Shown: in pieces, positions 13,820-14,297 of the stretch
How the letters are laid out: every line of letters begins with the position of its first letter
Numbering within the stretch: the stretch's first letter is position 1
Translations under genes and position numbers: made by a program
Origin: an uncultured Propionivibrio sp.
GTDB taxonomy: Bacteria > Pseudomonadota > Gammaproteobacteria > Burkholderiales > Rhodocyclaceae
Direction: 5' to 3'
Assembly (NCBI GenBank): GCA_938040985.1
Contig: CALHZD010000011.1
Location: forward strand, 1-14,297
DNA: 14,297 nt
The notes under the pieces: generated by a model
Databases searched by the model: none
Told to the model about the DNA's origin: nothing
The model's input: only the letters and a program-made list of their open reading frames with translations

Positions 13820-13860
13820 CTATGATGGGTTTGACACTATGATGGAACGTAAAGCGCTTT
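13820..13860. promoter_or_regulatory. Repeated CTATGATGG and palindrome upstream of the last gene
   Basis: CTATGATGG occurs at 13820-13828 and again at 13837-13845, with TTGACA (13831-13836) between, then the perfect palindrome AAAGCGCTTT at 13851-13860. TATGATGG resembles the -10 plus GG boxes seen upstream of other genes here. TTGACA is a consensus -35, but no good -10 lies 16-18 bases downstream of it. The region probably carries the promoter of the SDR gene at 13908; which element is used cannot be decided. Confidence 0.35.
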
Positions 13861-13896
13861 CTGACCAAGCGTGAGCGTGTGAAAACATGAAAACAC

Positions 13897-13902
13897 AGGA
13901 GG
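13897..13902 (+). promoter_or_regulatory. Strong ribosome binding site
   Basis: AGGAGG five bases before the ATG at 13908. It fixes the start of the last gene in the window. Confidence 0.85.
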
Positions 13903-13907
13903 CTACT

Positions 13908-14297
13908 ATGGAATTTGCATCGAAAACGGTTTTGGTCACCGGCGGCGGATCGGGCATTGGCAAGGCGGCGGCGCTGGCCTATGCAAAAGAAGGGGCGGCG
14001 GTGGCGCTGACGTACATCACCAGCGCGGAGGAAGCGGCCGGCGTGGTGCGCGACATTCAGGCCGCAGGCGGCCGGGCGCTGGCTATTCGGGCCGATCTGA
14101 CACGGGAAAATGAGGTGGAAAAAGTGTTCGAGCAAGCCGAAGGCGAACTGGGAGCGCTCGATGCGGTATTTGCCAACGCAGGCGGCATCATCGGACGTCG
14201 CCCGACGACAGAGATGACGCTTGATTTCTGGCGCGAAGTCATTGATGTCAATCTGACGAGTACTTTTCTGACGGCGCGGGCGGCGTTTCAGCGTATG
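13908..14297 (+). CDS. Short-chain dehydrogenase/reductase (3' end outside window)
   Basis: The first 130 codons of a classical SDR, about half the usual 245-255 residues, cut exactly at a codon boundary by the right edge. Seen: Rossmann motif TGGGSGIG at 11-18, an NADP-type stretch after strand two (TYITSAEEA at 35-43), RADL at 61-64, NAGG at 90-93, and DVNLTSTF at 113-120 with the active-site Asn (N115). The catalytic Ser-Tyr-Lys lies past the edge. It resembles FabG-like or sugar/steroid-type SDRs; the substrate cannot be assigned. It follows the esterase gene by 109 bases with its own likely promoter. Unrelated in detail to the DprE2-like SDR upstream. Confidence 0.9.
   Translation, partial: MEFASKTVLVTGGGSGIGKAAALAYAKEGAAVALTYITSAEEAAGVVRDIQAAGGRALAIRADLTRENEVEKVFEQAEGELGALDAVFANAGGIIGRRPTTEMTLDFWREVIDVNLTSTFLTARAAFQRM

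Noticed and set aside
13851..13860. AAAGCGCTTT as a terminator of the esterase gene
   Set aside because: It is a 10-bp palindrome with no loop and no T tract; more likely a binding site or chance.

Overview
The window looks like a GC-rich betaproteobacterial chromosome segment, most like Rhodocyclales or a relative; that placement rests on gene content and protein style, not on a search. There is no rRNA, tRNA, CRISPR array, insertion sequence or phage gene. Thirteen genes are complete, and one more is cut by each window edge.

Layout. A minus-strand block at the left holds the 5' two-thirds or so of waaF (LPS inner-core heptosyltransferase II, cut by the left edge) and ilvE (branched-chain aminotransferase), separated by about 300 bp without a convincing gene. 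A divergent intergenic region (1818-1986) leads into a plus-strand run: a NudJ-type Nudix hydrolase, mnmA (tRNA 2-thiouridylase), a flippase-like membrane protein of the lysylphosphatidylglycerol-synthase TM type, a DprE1-like FAD oxidase, a DprE2-like short-chain dehydrogenase, and a divergent ClC chloride channel. The flippase-like gene overlaps the DprE1-like gene by ATGA. The DprE2-like gene also has a possible ATGA-overlap start, although a better-placed start lies 33 bases downstream. The ClC gene follows after about 100 bases.

Next come a nitrobindin/FABP-like heme-binding beta-barrel protein and a CorA-type Mg2+ transporter, each with a strong ribosome binding site. A 360-bp non-coding stretch rich in hairpins and short repeats separates corA from a convergent minus-strand YibF-like glutathione S-transferase gene. 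That gene is divergent from purB (adenylosuccinate lyase). Downstream of purB lie a DUF2322-like small protein, a lipoprotein SGNH/GDSL esterase, and a short-chain dehydrogenase cut by the right edge.

Most genes are housekeeping. The part most worth attention is the trio at 3823-6889. The two enzymes resemble the oxidase and reductase that together epimerise polyprenyl-phosphoryl-ribose to polyprenyl-phosphoryl-arabinose in mycobacteria, and they sit with a multi-pass flippase-like protein. I infer a lipid-linked pentose (possibly D-arabinofuranose) donor pathway in this Gram-negative organism. Its prenyltransferase (UbiA family) and glycosyltransferase are not in this window. Secondary points are an Ala where mycobacterial DprE1 has its inhibitor-binding Cys, a His/Asp-rich N-terminus encoded by a 20-bp palindrome, a ClC protein lacking some canonical motifs, and a perfect palindrome around the gst promoter.
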